Shown piece by piece: positions 51,161 through 60,521 of a stretch of DNA of 64,000 nt (its first letter is position 1; each line of letters starts with the position of its first letter). The stretch comes from JAYWDA01 sp043747555 (GTDB lineage: Bacteria; Bdellovibrionota; Bdellovibrionia; Bdellovibrionales; Bdellovibrionaceae): assembly GCA_043747555.1 (NCBI GenBank), contig JAYTOY010000070.1, positions 1-64,000 of the forward strand, in the 5' to 3' direction. The position numbers and the translations under genes are program-made. Under the pieces are notes generated by a model. It made no database searches. It was given only the letters and a program-made list of their open reading frames with translations, and was not told the DNA's origin.

Positions 51161-52170
51161 GCTGGATCCAAAATTTTTAATAACTCAGCTTGAACCTGCG
51201 AAGGCAAAATATCCTTTAAACATTTTTGAAATTCAGAATTTACGCAAGGACCCTGACCATGCTTACTGCAGGGACGGCAGGCTAAATCAATTTGAAGAAT
51301 TTTGGTCGTCGGCCTTGACGGAAAACCAAAAGGGGCTGGTCCCATAAGTGCAATTGTTGGGCAGCCCAACTGTTCGCCGACATGTAATAAGCCAGTGTCA
51401 TTGCTGACCAAGGCTTTTGCATTGCAAATAATAGCAGCACTTTGTCGCAAGGAAGTTTTACCAGCTAAATTAAAGACTCGCTCAGGAGCTGGCCCCACTA
51501 GTTTTTCTAAGAAAGTATCTTGCCCGCCTCCGAGCAGAACGAAATTTTTTAACGGAAAACTGTCAATCAAATCTTGCCAATATTCTATGGGCCACCGTTT
51601 TAACTCAAACGCTGCCGATGGTGCCAAAGCAATAAAACTTTCGGGCAAGCCAATTTTTCCTTGCTGAATTTCTGATGGGTTCAAAAAAAATTGTGGAACG
51701 GCGGGCAGCTTTGACGAAATTCCCCAAGCTTTAAGGGGCTCAAGAAGATCTCGTTGACCCGAAAAAGGCTGCTGAAAGGTATTGATTCGAAATTTAAAAA
51801 GCAGCAGCCTTTTCCACCTTCGGATAGACCTTCGCAAAAGCTGAGGCCGTTGTCCGATCCAAGGAAACCTTAAAAATAAGGTCAAAATATGGGATCGCAA
51901 ATTATTATGGGCATCGTAAACACGAGTAAACTGTTCATTTCGCAAGGTCTTAGCCAAGCCAATCAGGCCCCTGAAACCCAGGTTTCTTGCGAATATCCAA
52001 ACCCGGTCAATACTGGGATGGTTTTTAAGCAAAGGCGCCATGTCTTCGCGAGTGACCCAATGCACTTCGCAATCTGAAAAATGATGTTTTAAAACAGAGG
52101 CTACACTCAGGCATTGAGTGACATCTCCGAAGCTAGAAAAGCGAATGATCAGAACCTTTTTCTTAAACAT
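51157..52170 (-). CDS. Glycosyltransferase family 9 heptosyltransferase
   Basis: The product of about 337 residues opens VLIIRFSSFGDVTQCLSV, as in LPS heptosyltransferases, and shows the GT9 C-terminal block LAGKTSLRQSAAIICN and LVSNDTGLLHVGEQLG with ALMGP. It probably adds heptose to inner-core LPS using ADP-heptose, next to waaA. I chose the ATG at 52170 rather than the TTG at 52188. An intergenic stretch of 235 nt upstream separates it from barrel cassette 2. Confidence 0.92.
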   Translation of the reverse strand: MFKKKVLIIRFSSFGDVTQCLSVASVLKHHFSDCEVHWVTREDMAPLLKNHPSIDRVWIFARNLGFRGLIGLAKTLRNEQFTRVYDAHNNLRSHILTLFLRFPWIGQRPQLLRRSIRRWKRLLLFKFRINTFQQPFSGQRDLLEPLKAWGISSKLPAVPQFFLNPSEIQQGKIGLPESFIALAPSAAFELKRWPIEYWQDLIDSFPLKNFVLLGGGQDTFLEKLVGPAPERVFNLAGKTSLRQSAAIICNAKALVSNDTGLLHVGEQLGCPTIALMGPAPFGFPSRPTTKILQIDLACRPCSKHGQGPCVNSEFQKCLKDILPSQVQAELLKILDPA

Positions 52171-52405
52171 GAGGTTCAAGGCTAACAAAAGCTGTGATCA
52201 GGGTCAAAATATACAGCCCATTTAGCAGCTATCTTAATAATTTTCTTAAGCTTTATTGCTCTGAAATGAATTCTTTGATAAGTCGTTTATCGAAGGCCTG
52301 GCGAACCTATCGACAATAACAGGAAATTTGCCAAACTTTGTCGCTTAAAACCCTTGGGTAACACTTTATGAACTTAGAGGACGGCACGGGCCTTGTACTA
52401 AAAGA

Positions 52406-53803
52406 ATGTTGATGCGACACATTTTGACCGCCCTTTTACTTTTATGGCCTTCTTGCTTTGTCTATGCTCAAAGCTCGGCCACGATTTCGGCAACGTCAAA
52501 AAATACCTTTTTGCCGAAGATGCGGCTTTGGAATGACTCATTTATTTCTAGCGATTATGAAGCCACCAATTCAAAAAATTTTGGATTCCTAGGGGCCTCT
52601 CTGATGACTCCGAAGGAGTCGACTTGGCTGGTTAAGATGGATATTGATACGGCTTTTGCCTTCAATGCTCCACTGCTCAGTTATTTGAATTTCAAAGACA
52701 GCTATTTTGATGTGACTTTCGGAGATATCAGCGCTGGGCCGATTCCTAGATTACAAGTCGGACGCAAGCGTTCTGACTGGAGCCAAGCCGATCAACGTTG
52801 GAATTTAGGTGCCTGGGAACCAGTTTTTAAATGGAACCCACTGACTCCCGAGCGTCAGGGGCTGACAGGTTTATTTTTGCTTCTACCTTTTGAAAACATC
52901 GAACTTGAGCTGATGGGTTCGCCCTTTTATCTTCCGACACAAGGACCCAATTTTCGCGTTTCTGAAAATGGCGAATTTGAAAAGGGCTCACCGTACTTTA
53001 TTCCGCCGGCAGATTCAGTTCATATTTTTTCTCAAACTTCAAAAGTTGAATATAATTTAGAAAAGCCCAACGAATCACAAGTTGTTTTACAGCGATCCTA
53101 TGCCACTCGACTTCGCCTGAAGACAGACTCTTTTTTTGCACAAGGAAGTTATGCTTTTAAGCCGATGAATGAGCTTCCTTTGGCCTACAACGGCTTGTTA
53201 GATATTGCTCGTGATCGTGGTGTTGTCGACATCATTACGTCTGTTCAGTATCACGAAGTGACTGGTGCTGATTTAGAATGGCATACGAAAACTTTTAAAT
53301 TAGGTCTCAGTAGCTTTCGCGACAGACCTTTTGGAAAAGCTGAATTTCCTAATGAACAAAAATGGACAAGGCCCGTTTATAAGGAAGCGTTTGCGACCAG
53401 TCCTTATTTAGATTTAAATTTTGCGGCAGGTTGGGTGGCCAAAACTCAATACATTTTGATCACCGGAGGCGAAGTAGAAGAAATTGGTCCTTTAGCGAAT
53501 CCCACCCGAGCCTCAATCACCCGAAGATATCCTTTCACCCAAGCGCAAAGCCTTGAGGTCGAATATCAGGGTCGTCAAATTTTACGTCGCCCATGGCAGA
53601 GCAGTCTTAATTATACGGTCAGCACAAAAAATCAATTCGATATGATTCGATGGCGTGGAAGCGTTCAGCTGAATAAAATGTGGAATATTTTTTCTGAGAC
53701 TCTTGTTGTTCGGGCGCAAAGCGTGACAAAAGACAATCAAAATGATATTTCACAGTTTGAAAATCATGATCGCCTATTAGCCGGGGTGTCGTATGTTTTC
53801 TAA
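52406..53803 (+). CDS. Exported beta-barrel protein, cassette 2 (paralog of 21000-22487)
   Basis: A 465-residue protein with a signal peptide (about 1-22, ending VYAQ). The remainder is strand-rich and ends SYVF. The best-conserved block, GRKRSDWSQADQRWNLGAWE then PERQGLTGLFL, aligns with the cassette 1 barrel. The final TATGTTTTCTAA encodes YVF-stop and at the same time opens the lipoprotein gene, exactly as in cassette 1. Starts at 52406 and 52412 are both possible; no Shine-Dalgarno is evident. I know no named family. Confidence 0.74.
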   Translation: MLMRHILTALLLLWPSCFVYAQSSATISATSKNTFLPKMRLWNDSFISSDYEATNSKNFGFLGASLMTPKESTWLVKMDIDTAFAFNAPLLSYLNFKDSYFDVTFGDISAGPIPRLQVGRKRSDWSQADQRWNLGAWEPVFKWNPLTPERQGLTGLFLLLPFENIELELMGSPFYLPTQGPNFRVSENGEFEKGSPYFIPPADSVHIFSQTSKVEYNLEKPNESQVVLQRSYATRLRLKTDSFFAQGSYAFKPMNELPLAYNGLLDIARDRGVVDIITSVQYHEVTGADLEWHTKTFKLGLSSFRDRPFGKAEFPNEQKWTRPVYKEAFATSPYLDLNFAAGWVAKTQYILITGGEVEEIGPLANPTRASITRRYPFTQAQSLEVEYQGRQILRRPWQSSLNYTVSTKNQFDMIRWRGSVQLNKMWNIFSETLVVRAQSVTKDNQNDISQFENHDRLLAGVSYVF

Positions 53804-56153
53804 AAAAAATCTGATCTTGCTGCTATTTTTGTTTCTGTTTTCATGCAGTGATTTTTTGCGCGGTCCTAAACACGAACCGGAAACTTTGGATCTTCCCACA
53901 GGCGCGTTGTCATGCCTACAAAAGCTTCCGGAAAACTTTGCAAAAATGGAAAATGGAAATGCGGTGGCGTCAGAGATTGAAACCGATTTCCGCTGTTTGG
54001 AAGCCTCGTTAATTTACTTTCAAGAAAGAACTGTAGGCACTTATAAAGAAGCGTACACACCAGAAGATTTTCGCCGGTTTTTTGGCAAATACTTTTTAAC
54101 TAAGAATAATATTTCAAAAGGATTTGCCGATCAGCTGGTGCTTTTAAAAGCGGCTGTCATTGGTGGCTCCCCTGATCTAGTTTCAAAAGTTGAAGTCACA
54201 CAGTTAGCAAGCTTTATAGGTGTTTTACGAGAACAACTAATTCCACTGCTGCCATTTTTAAAGGTGCTGATGCAAAAAGCGCCTACGGCGGACCAAGGGC
54301 AAATTGACGAAGCCATCATCTTTCTTAAGCGGGCCGGGCAGGCCTTGCTAAAAGCTTCGCAGTTGCATAAATCGGAGTACACCTTCGATGACCTGCACAA
54401 ATTGGCCGTCGAAGTTGGATCATTTATAGGGCTTCAAAGCCATCCTGAAGTGACAGTTGATTTTCAAAAATATTGGCCCTTATTTGAAAGCGTAAAGATA
54501 GTTTTAATGGGCGAGCAGGCCAGTTTAAAAAGTCCCTTAGACTGGGTCGACGCCATGAATTCTTTTGCAGATCTTTATAATCTTGCTTTGCAGAAATATT
54601 ATTTGCTGCAGGGGTTTCGCTTCGACTCAATTTCTGATCTAGATAAAATCGGGAACTCTTTAGAAAACTTTTTAGTCTTGCTGCAAAATTCAAATCAATT
54701 AAAAAATCATAATTTTATTCCGTGCCGTCAGGTGGATGTCATGATTGACCAACTGTATGGGTCAGATTTGATCAGCTCTGCGATCTCAAGTTCTACTTTA
54801 AAAGAAACATACAGGACTATTTTGGGCAGAATGACCTCTGGAATTCGATTTCAGTCGGCCAATGAAGTGATTAATCTGACTCAAGATCATGTCCATTATT
54901 TGCTGCGGGAAGTTCGTATCTGGCGCAGTCTGCAAGGGTGGATCAACACCCTATCGACCAATTCTTTAAAAAAGCTACCATGGAGTTTAGTTAAAAATAG
55001 CTTTAGCTCTTATGCCAGTTTGCACCTGGGACACCTTCAAATAAATTCGGTCCAAATAAAGTCTGTTCCGGCGGCACAAAAAGAAGAATTACAAGAGGCC
55101 ATGAATGATTTTATGGGTTTACTGAATCAAAAACGGCCCGTTAAATTCAATGAAAAAGGACGCTTTATTTTGCAATACGATACAACAGTTGGAGGCGTGA
55201 CGTGGACGTCATTAAGTCTTTCAAACATGACTTATATGTTCACCCGTTTGATGTTGCGCGGTTACAGTGAATTCAGTCAACCCACTAAGAAAGTGATGAT
55301 TTCAGAGCGGGAATTTGTTCGTTGGTACGATGACTTTAGAAAAATTGGCCTTGAGCTAAAGGCCTTTGATCCGCGTCCTGGTCAAACAAATTCGGGAAGT
55401 CGAAGTGCGAAAGAAGCTAACTTTTTTATGCTGAGTTCGAATGGTGACAAAGAAATCGATTTTAATGAGCTTTATGAATATATATCGATCCTAGTTTCTG
55501 CAGGGCTTCGATCTGTCGAGGAAGCCCGGGCGATTGCGACACTAGAGAATTGCTTAGATCTTGATTCAAAAGACTATTTTGGCCGCCCTTTATTGGATGA
55601 GTTCAAATTGCCATTTATTAAGGAAAAAGAATTTAAAGTGGCCATGACAAAACATCGGGCTTCGCTTTTTAGTAATTTGCCATATCTTGTCGACTATTTC
55701 CAAAAGCATCCCGAGCGCTGGAGCGATTTTTATGATCGACTTTTAGATGCAGCCAGATTGAAGCCAGCTGGTTCTGGCCATATTGATCACGGCGACCTGA
55801 GGGTTTTTTTGATGATGATTCATTATCAAGAATCCTTGTTACTTGCATTTGATAAAGACCGAGACGGACTCTTATCAATTCCAGAGCTTGAAAAAGCAGT
55901 GCCGCGATTTTTGAATTTCCTTAAAGATTTAAAAATTCCGATTCCGTGGTTTTTGCAATCGGCGGATGAATGGCTTTTAAAGCATGGCTTTATTTATTTG
56001 GCCATTGAAGGTCATCAGCCCGAAGGCTCTGACTGGATTAGCTACATTTGGGATCGCTTCAAAAATCCTTTGCTAGGCCAGGAAGCGCGAGTTGATCGGG
56101 TCGGTGTTGCCCAGGTCTTTCGTAATCTTAAACAAGAGTTGAAAAAGCCTTAA
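53793..56153 (+). CDS. EF-hand lipoprotein, cassette 2 (paralog of 22477-25647)
   Basis: A 786-residue lipoprotein with lipobox LFSC (Cys18). It carries one copy of the helical unit that occurs twice in cassette 1: KAAVIGG at 119-125 and KYWPLFESVKIV at 226-237. A C-terminal EF-hand loop DKDRDGLLSIPE (bases 55851-55886) matches the calcium-binding consensus at every key position, and a degenerate one, SSNGDKEIDFNE, lies earlier. It shares the 11-nt overlap with the barrel gene. The 270-residue length difference from cassette 1 is close to one repeat unit. Function unknown; a calcium-responsive surface role is inference. Confidence 0.8.
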   Translation: MFSKKNLILLLFLFLFSCSDFLRGPKHEPETLDLPTGALSCLQKLPENFAKMENGNAVASEIETDFRCLEASLIYFQERTVGTYKEAYTPEDFRRFFGKYFLTKNNISKGFADQLVLLKAAVIGGSPDLVSKVEVTQLASFIGVLREQLIPLLPFLKVLMQKAPTADQGQIDEAIIFLKRAGQALLKASQLHKSEYTFDDLHKLAVEVGSFIGLQSHPEVTVDFQKYWPLFESVKIVLMGEQASLKSPLDWVDAMNSFADLYNLALQKYYLLQGFRFDSISDLDKIGNSLENFLVLLQNSNQLKNHNFIPCRQVDVMIDQLYGSDLISSAISSSTLKETYRTILGRMTSGIRFQSANEVINLTQDHVHYLLREVRIWRSLQGWINTLSTNSLKKLPWSLVKNSFSSYASLHLGHLQINSVQIKSVPAAQKEELQEAMNDFMGLLNQKRPVKFNEKGRFILQYDTTVGGVTWTSLSLSNMTYMFTRLMLRGYSEFSQPTKKVMISEREFVRWYDDFRKIGLELKAFDPRPGQTNSGSRSAKEANFFMLSSNGDKEIDFNELYEYISILVSAGLRSVEEARAIATLENCLDLDSKDYFGRPLLDEFKLPFIKEKEFKVAMTKHRASLFSNLPYLVDYFQKHPERWSDFYDRLLDAARLKPAGSGHIDHGDLRVFLMMIHYQESLLLAFDKDRDGLLSIPELEKAVPRFLNFLKDLKIPIPWFLQSADEWLLKHGFIYLAIEGHQPEGSDWISYIWDRFKNPLLGQEARVDRVGVAQVFRNLKQELKKP

Positions 56154-56173
56154 AGTTCAGGCTTAATCGACCA

Positions 56174-57334
56174 GTGATTTGGCCTTACCTTATTCTTGCC
56201 TACCTCAGTCTTATTGTTTACGGCCTTTCAGATAATATCCGGGGCCCTCTTTTTCCTGAATTGATTCAGCATTTTGGCGTGAGCAATACTTTGGGCTCTT
56301 GGTTTTATGGGGTCGCATCAATATTCAGCTTTATCGGAGCTTGGTTGTGCCTTCAGACTTTAAAAAAATTGGATCGAATCCAAAATCTATATTCAGCTTT
56401 GACAGTTCTTTTTGTAGGATTAGTCGGTCTTGGATTCAGCCAAAATTATTATCATCTTCTGCTGGCTTCGGCCATCCTGGGTTTAGGCTTAGGGCAAACA
56501 ACAGTTATATTTAATTTGCTGGCGACAGTAGGGACGTCTCCAAAGTATAGGAAACAAGCCATTTCTGGGTTGCATAGCATGTATGCTCTTTCAAGTTTTT
56601 TGGCGCCACTGGTTGTAGCTGGGATTTTCAGGTTGGGCGGCACCTGGTCGCAATGTTTCTTTTTCGCAGCCGGGCTTTGCGGAATTTTAATCATCGTAGG
56701 CGCGCTATCATATCGAAAAGAAAATTTACAGGCCGAAAATGAGATCGCCAATTTGTCGGCTGAAAAAAAGGTTGAAAAAACTAATTCAGAAAAAAGACCC
56801 CAAGGCATCTACGTTTTAGCAGCTGCTTTCGGATTTTATGTTGTGGCAGAAATACTTTTGAGTTCAAGACTGGCGCTTTACTTGCGCCTAGAAAAAAACT
56901 TTGATCTTGAAAAATCCAGTTTTTATTTAACTGGTTTTTTTCTTTGCTTATTAACCAGTCGAATTGTTCTTAGCATTTGGCCTTTGAAGCGTTCTGTCTA
57001 TTCTCAGTTATTGGCATCTTTAGTGATTAGTTTTATTGCGATCCTAATGGGGCTGTATGTCCATGAAGGATTTTTTATTTTTGCGGGCCTGACGATGGGT
57101 CCGTTTTACGCTTTAAGTGTGATTTATGTTTCTGAGGAGTTTCCCCGGTTTTTAAATCAAGCCATGGCTTTGTCGATGGCTTTGCAGTCGTTAATGGTTG
57201 TGATCATGCATGTGACATCCGGGTGGATGACCGATCAGTGGGGAATTTCTTGGGCGATGTTAGCAGGGCCGGCCTGTTTAGCGCTGTCAATGGCACTTTT
57301 ATGGGGTTTCCCCAGATGGAAAAAGCAATGGTAA
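56174..57334 (+). CDS. MFS transporter
   Basis: A 386-residue protein with about 12 membrane helices and a charged loop (about 180-205) between the halves, typical of the major facilitator superfamily. It starts LSDNIRGPLFPELIQHFGV, an opening found in sugar and drug MFS members. Substrate is unknown. It starts with GTG at 56174, 20 nt after the cassette 2 lipoprotein, without a clear Shine-Dalgarno. It overlaps the methyltransferase gene slightly. Confidence 0.88.
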   Translation: MIWPYLILAYLSLIVYGLSDNIRGPLFPELIQHFGVSNTLGSWFYGVASIFSFIGAWLCLQTLKKLDRIQNLYSALTVLFVGLVGLGFSQNYYHLLLASAILGLGLGQTTVIFNLLATVGTSPKYRKQAISGLHSMYALSSFLAPLVVAGIFRLGGTWSQCFFFAAGLCGILIIVGALSYRKENLQAENEIANLSAEKKVEKTNSEKRPQGIYVLAAAFGFYVVAEILLSSRLALYLRLEKNFDLEKSSFYLTGFFLCLLTSRIVLSIWPLKRSVYSQLLASLVISFIAILMGLYVHEGFFIFAGLTMGPFYALSVIYVSEEFPRFLNQAMALSMALQSLMVVIMHVTSGWMTDQWGISWAMLAGPACLALSMALLWGFPRWKKQW

Positions 57335-58500
57335 AGTCAGTCGAAAAAGCATTGATTGTTTGTACGCCCGGAATGGAAAAAGAACTTTTGGCAGAACTGA
57401 AAGAAGTTTGGCCCTATTTGCTCTCTCCGCAAGCGCAAACTCAAAGTGAAGCCTTACCAGAAATCGTCGTCATTCATGGCGGGATTGAGATTCCCTGTGA
57501 TTTTTTTCGAGCCGTGCAATTTAATTTTTTTATGAAAACGGCCACACGCATTCTTTGGCGCATCAGTGAATTCAAATGCCGCGATCTGAATAAACTTTAT
57601 GATAACTTGAAACGCGTACCTTGGGGTCAATGGTTAAAGACATCCCAAATTGACTGGCATGTTTCTGCTTCGGGCACGCGAATGAATCATCAAAAGCGCA
57701 TCAAAGAAATTTTAAATAAGGTGATTGCTGAATGTAAAATGCCAGCGGGGCAGGGTCCCGTTGATATTTATTTTAGAAATCATGATGACATCATCACGAT
57801 CAGTATCGACCTCAGCGGCGAGGCTTTGTACAAACGAAGTCTTCAGAAAAAAGTTGGTGAGGCGCCTTTCCGTGAAAGCTGGGCTCATTTTATTTTGCGC
57901 CGAATGATGAAGGGCCACTCGGGTTCGTCTCTTTCAGGGATCCATTTGGTCGACCCTTTTATGGGTTCAGGCACTTTTTTATTAGAAGCGGCCACGTTCA
58001 GAGCGCCTAATTTTTCGAGGGCTTTTGCGTTTCAAAATTTAGTGCAAGCTCCAAAGCTCTTTAAGTCCGCCACTTTTTCTTTAAATTATAAATGGTCTGC
58101 GCATCCAACTTTTAGTGATCTTTATGGTTTTGATACCAACCCAGAAATGGTCCTATTGGCCAAAGAAAATTTCGAGATTGATCAGGCCCAGTTTCGCCTT
58201 AAGCAAGAGGAACTAAAAGTCGCAGTCGGGGATGCTTTTAAGCCTGAAAAGGCTATTCCAGCGCCTGTGTGGCTGGTCGCAAACCCTCCTTGGGGAGCAA
58301 GGCTTCCACAAGACATGAAGTTTGAGGCCTTAGCGACAAACCTTGTCAAAGTTTGGAAGCCTGCTAAGATGGCATTGATTTTACCTACGAAGTCTTTAAA
58401 TCCTGGATGCATTTCCGAGACTTATAAAGTTTCTGAAAATATCAGTTTAATTTTAGGTGGTCAGACTGTCGATCTTTTGATCTTTCAATGTAAAGAGTAG
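57328..58500 (+). CDS. RlmL/TrmN-like N-methyltransferase with THUMP domain
   Basis: A protein of about 390 residues for RNA base methylation. The N-terminal part resembles the THUMP/ferredoxin-like domain (about 1-150). The methyltransferase domain has the SAM motif VDPFMGSGTFLLEA and the catalytic NPPWG motif near residue 315, the NPP[YFW] signature for N-methylation of RNA guanine or adenine. I place the start at ATG 57328, overlapping the MFS stop; 57316 is an alternative. Which rRNA or tRNA site it modifies is unknown. Confidence 0.88.
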   Translation: MVKSVEKALIVCTPGMEKELLAELKEVWPYLLSPQAQTQSEALPEIVVIHGGIEIPCDFFRAVQFNFFMKTATRILWRISEFKCRDLNKLYDNLKRVPWGQWLKTSQIDWHVSASGTRMNHQKRIKEILNKVIAECKMPAGQGPVDIYFRNHDDIITISIDLSGEALYKRSLQKKVGEAPFRESWAHFILRRMMKGHSGSSLSGIHLVDPFMGSGTFLLEAATFRAPNFSRAFAFQNLVQAPKLFKSATFSLNYKWSAHPTFSDLYGFDTNPEMVLLAKENFEIDQAQFRLKQEELKVAVGDAFKPEKAIPAPVWLVANPPWGARLPQDMKFEALATNLVKVWKPAKMALILPTKSLNPGCISETYKVSENISLILGGQTVDLLIFQCKE

Positions 58501-58537
58501 CTGACAATTAAGGGCTTTCTCGACATCGAGGGGGCTG

Positions 58538-58550
58538 TAGGTTAAACCTA
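58538..58550. promoter_or_regulatory. Perfect palindrome before a lipoprotein gene
   Basis: TAGGTT-A-AACCTA forms a perfect 13-bp palindrome that ends 6 nt before the ATG at 58557, where a ribosome-binding site would be expected. A TCGACA (58520-58525) sits 12 nt upstream and could be a -35 element. It may be a repressor operator. No Shine-Dalgarno is present. Confidence 0.35.
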
Positions 58551-58556
58551 ACCTTA

Positions 58557-59483
58557 ATGAAGCGTTTAATGATCTCTTTATTAGCACTGTGTTTTTTCTC
58601 CTCCTGTGAGCCTCGCGATGTGCGGCTATTGCAAGACTCTGAACGCGGAAAAAAAGGCGTCAACTCCAGAGCCGATCAAGAGGTATTTTTTGGAGATACC
58701 TCTGCGGCTATTTTTGCTCTTGAAAAGCAAATTGAAATTATTAATGCACTTGAAATGACTTTGCATCCAGAGTTTGCTGGTGAAATCGGATACGCTGTTA
58801 AAGATGACCGAAATTCTGGTCGAAAAAATACTCCGCCTGTATTAAATTTTTACCAGCGCCAAAATACGATTCTTGAAAAAGGACGACAAGACAGTGTTCT
58901 TAGCTGGCAGGCTTCTGCGTCCATGGAGCCTCTAAAATTAGAGGGTGTCGGTAGTGTCGCTTTGTATTCTGAGTTGCCAGGACCAGCGAATATCAACGCG
59001 AAAGTCGAACAGGAATTGGTTGAAATCACAACCGACGAGGACAATCAAAATCTATATCATATCGAAATTAAAATGATGAAAATATCTATTTCAAAGGAAC
59101 TGCCGAAGCCCTATTTAACGGAAGTGATGATCTCCTCTCAGATAACTGTCCGTCGCGACGAAACAGCGGTCGGACTTCCAGCGCGATACACGATGACAAA
59201 ATCTAGTTTCAGCATAAGTAATAATAAAGGGCGAAATGCCGTTCCATCACGGACTTTAAATCTAAGCGTGTCGGAAAACTTTTCTGTGCATTTAGGAATT
59301 TGTCCCTACGCTGTCGGATCATTAAGTCTGATGAATAGCGAAAATAAAAAAGATAAGGACTTAGTTCAGTTGAAAGAAGATTCTTTGATCAACTTAAGCA
59401 CGATGGCGGAAGAAAAGCTGATTCCTTGCACGGAAACTACGATTCGGCCGTTGATTGATCTTTCAAGAATCTTACGAATGTAA
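58557..59483 (+). CDS. Lipoprotein of unknown function
   Basis: The 308-residue product has a signal peptide with lipobox FSSC (Cys17). The mature part is charged and strand-rich with only two further Cys. It is followed 12 nt later by an exported barrel-like gene, the reverse of the barrel-then-lipoprotein order elsewhere in the window. No family is recognised. Confidence 0.72.
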   Translation: MKRLMISLLALCFFSSCEPRDVRLLQDSERGKKGVNSRADQEVFFGDTSAAIFALEKQIEIINALEMTLHPEFAGEIGYAVKDDRNSGRKNTPPVLNFYQRQNTILEKGRQDSVLSWQASASMEPLKLEGVGSVALYSELPGPANINAKVEQELVEITTDEDNQNLYHIEIKMMKISISKELPKPYLTEVMISSQITVRRDETAVGLPARYTMTKSSFSISNNKGRNAVPSRTLNLSVSENFSVHLGICPYAVGSLSLMNSENKKDKDLVQLKEDSLINLSTMAEEKLIPCTETTIRPLIDLSRILRM

Positions 59484-59495
59484 GGAAAGACTAGG

Positions 59496-60521
59496 ATGAT
59501 GGGCGCGCCTCTTAAAAATATTATTTTAATTTTCTTGCTGATAAGCTCTGCGGCTTCAGCTCAGGAGAGCGCCCAATCTACGGATTCAGTGACGGCAGCG
59601 GGTCCCAGTGCGGCCGATGAAACAGCGGCCCAGAAAACTGAAAATCCTGCAACGCCCTCCATTCCAATGATCAAAAATTACGCGACTCGGGATCTGATCA
59701 GTGCCGAGAAGCAAATCTATAAGTTTTCGTTTTTTAGCCTCGCCGGAGGCAGAGCTGTGGATACTAATCGGGGGGGCACGAGCGTCGGTGTTTATAATTA
59801 TATTGGTGTGAGTAAAAAAATTGACGCTAATGACCAGATAGGATTTCGCTACGTTTTTTATTATGATTCCGCGGGGTATAAATTTAATCCCTCAAAATTG
59901 AGGGAAGATTACGTGGGACACCAAACCGAAACCGGAGATCCCTATTTTAGTTATTCAAGATATTCTATTGCAAAGTTTTCTGATTGGAATCTTTCTGGAA
60001 GTGGTCGGATTTATTTGCCGCTATCGCGATTTTCGCAAGCGACAAAGCTTGTCACCCAACTTAGATCAGAATTGTTTTTTGATCGGCCTTTATTTAAATT
60101 TTCGAACTTTAATATCAGTAATAAAACAGATTATTATGTTCAAACTCAAAAAGCTTATTTAGATGGCGATGCCGCCCGGCGCGATGATGGGACGTTTCCT
60201 TCCTCGGCGGTCAAGGGCACTAAGCAGTGGAACACTGAGAACTATATTGAAATAGACGCCAACCTTTCAAAAAAAATTTCGCTAAAGCCCCGGTTGGGAT
60301 TTGAAGACAGCTGGTATTATGGTTCAGCAGCAGAAAATATCGAGCCTCGTCATGACACGGATTTTAAATCACAGCTGGGCTTAGATTACCGAGCTGCTAA
60401 ATCATTAAGCTTCAGCGTTTCGATGGAAAATCGGACCGCTTTATTGAACAGAAAAGATGCAGTGGCCTTAGGCCGTCCTGAAGATAATCGCTGGATTTTT
60501 ATTACTTACGCTAGTTATTAA
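59496..60521 (+). CDS. Exported barrel-like protein of unknown function
   Basis: The 341-residue product has a signal peptide (about 1-23, SAASAQ) and then a low-complexity Ala/Thr/Ser/Glu linker to about residue 55. The remainder has alternating strands with many Tyr and Phe and ends ITYASY, with an aromatic last residue. A beta-barrel is likely. It lies 12 nt after the lipoprotein gene and converges on the pseudouridine synthase with a 4-nt overlap. No known family. Confidence 0.7.
   Translation: MMGAPLKNIILIFLLISSAASAQESAQSTDSVTAAGPSAADETAAQKTENPATPSIPMIKNYATRDLISAEKQIYKFSFFSLAGGRAVDTNRGGTSVGVYNYIGVSKKIDANDQIGFRYVFYYDSAGYKFNPSKLREDYVGHQTETGDPYFSYSRYSIAKFSDWNLSGSGRIYLPLSRFSQATKLVTQLRSELFFDRPLFKFSNFNISNKTDYYVQTQKAYLDGDAARRDDGTFPSSAVKGTKQWNTENYIEIDANLSKKISLKPRLGFEDSWYYGSAAENIEPRHDTDFKSQLGLDYRAAKSLSFSVSMENRTALLNRKDAVALGRPEDNRWIFITYASY

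Noticed and set aside
56145..56164. AAGCCT/AGGCTT hairpin after the cassette 2 lipoprotein as terminator
   Set aside because: No U-tract follows and the next gene starts 10 nt later, so it is not a convincing terminator.
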